DNA from: Lachnospiraceae bacterium | GTDB taxonomy: Bacteria; Bacillota; Clostridia; Lachnospirales; Lachnospiraceae | Assembly (NCBI GenBank): GCA_017613225.1 | Contig: JAGAEH010000047.1 | Coordinates: 1-6,347 of the forward strand | DNA: 6,347 nucleotides | Direction: 5' to 3' | In this document: positions 6,024 through 6,347 of the stretch, one piece after another | Numbering within the stretch: position 1 is the stretch's first letter | Layout of the letters: the number at the start of each line of letters is the position of its first letter | Position numbers and translations under genes: made by a program | The notes under the pieces: generated by a model | The model's input: the letters and a program-made list of their open reading frames with translations, nothing else | The model's database searches: none | Told to the model about the DNA's origin: nothing

Positions 6024-6347
6024 GCTTCTCCCCCCTTCTGCGTATCACGCTTGGCGCCGACCATGTAAAGGCCCAGCTCCTGCACGGTGGTCTTCTTTGG
6101 ATCGAATTCGCCCACGATCTCGCCCTCGTACATGACCAGGATGCGGTCGGACAGGGACATGACCTCCTCCAGTTCCAGGGAGATCAGCAGAACACCCGCG
6201 CCTTCGTCTCTCTTCTTCACGATCTCGCTGTGGATGAACTCGATGGCGCCCACGTCAAGGCCGCGGGTGGGCTGCACCGCGATGATCAGGGGCATGTTGC
6301 GGTCGATCTCCCGGGCGACGATGGCCTTCTGCTGGTTGCCGCCGGAC
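6020..6347 (-). CDS. nupO: Nucleoside ABC transporter ATP-binding protein, NupO-like (C-terminal end only)
   Basis: The frame is open from the right edge to TGA at 6022-6020, giving the last 108 residues of a protein normally about 500 long with two fused ATPase domains. Visible is the end of the second nucleotide-binding domain: the ABC signature SGGNQQK right at the edge, a degenerate Walker B region LIIAVQPTRGLDVGA, the switch region LLISLELEEVMSLSDRILVMYEGEIVG (its His replaced by Glu), and the C-terminal TTVQELGLYMVGAKRD. In the Walker B segment Val and Gln stand where canonical domains have Asp-Glu, so this half is probably hydrolysis-deficient, which I recall as normal in this family (AAQPTRGLDVGA). 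The protein energises import through NupP and NupQ at the inner face of the membrane. Its stop overlaps the nupP start by 4 bp. The first domain and promoter lie outside the window. Confidence 0.93.
   Translation of the reverse strand, partial: SGGNQQKAIVAREIDRNMPLIIAVQPTRGLDVGAIEFIHSEIVKKRDEGAGVLLISLELEEVMSLSDRILVMYEGEIVGEFDPKKTTVQELGLYMVGAKRDTQKGGEA
6028..6035 (-). promoter_or_regulatory. Ribosome binding site of nupP inside the end of nupO
   Basis: GGGGGGAG on the minus strand, 4 nt before the nupP ATG (6023-6021), encoded in the last nupO codons next to the ATGA overlap. It is a G-run variant of the usual AGGAGG. Confidence 0.6.

Overview
The window holds one tightly packed gene cluster, read entirely on the minus strand (right to left in window coordinates). 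It encodes nucleoside uptake and nucleoside/deoxynucleoside salvage. In transcription order it contains the C-terminal end of a nucleoside-type ABC ATPase (nupO-like, cut by the right edge), two BPD_transp_2 permeases (nupP-like and nupQ-like), thymidine kinase (tdk), uridine kinase (udk), deoxyribose-phosphate aldolase (deoC), hexameric-type purine nucleoside phosphorylase (deoD) and phosphopentomutase (deoB, cut by the left edge).

Organism: protein family types (BmpA/NupOPQ-style importer, Zn-type Tdk with a GAMGSSKT P-loop, short DeoC), strong AGGAGG-like ribosome binding sites and GC-rich codon third positions suggest a GC-rich member of the Bacillota, probably a gut-type Clostridia/Lachnospiraceae-like bacterium. 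This is inference from resemblance; no rRNA or other phylogenetic marker is present.

Layout: 6347-6020 nupO end; 6023-4611 nupP; 4611-3655 nupQ; 3648-3043 tdk; 3046-2414 udk; 2402-1725 deoC; 1685-981 deoD; 874-1 deoB. The first five genes overlap (ATGA, TAATG) or are 6 bp apart, so translational coupling is likely. Spacing then widens to 11, 39 and 106 bp. The only gap of any size (875-980) carries a small imperfect-palindrome repeat of a type I recognise as a dispersed intergenic element. No gene-free stretch exceeds 300 bases. No promoter, operator or convincing terminator is visible, so the promoter is presumably upstream beyond the right edge.

How the genes work together: NupOPQ, with a substrate-binding lipoprotein not seen here, imports nucleosides. 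Tdk and Udk phosphorylate thymidine/deoxyuridine and uridine/cytidine for direct salvage. DeoD cleaves purine (deoxy)nucleosides to base plus (deoxy)ribose-1-phosphate, DeoB converts the 1-phosphate to the 5-phosphate, and DeoC splits deoxyribose-5-phosphate into acetaldehyde and glyceraldehyde-3-phosphate. The cluster therefore serves both nucleotide salvage and use of nucleosides as a carbon source. No pyrimidine nucleoside phosphorylase or cytidine deaminase is seen in the window.

Most unusual points: an 11-residue repeat array in a long C-terminal tail of the NupP-like permease, with a 66-bp near-identical DNA duplication inside it; a serine at the position of the phosphorylated threonine of phosphopentomutase; and the intergenic repeat, whose hairpin pairs fully only as plus-strand RNA, opposite to the operon. 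I see no wholly new system; the core is a conventional, well-assembled salvage operon.
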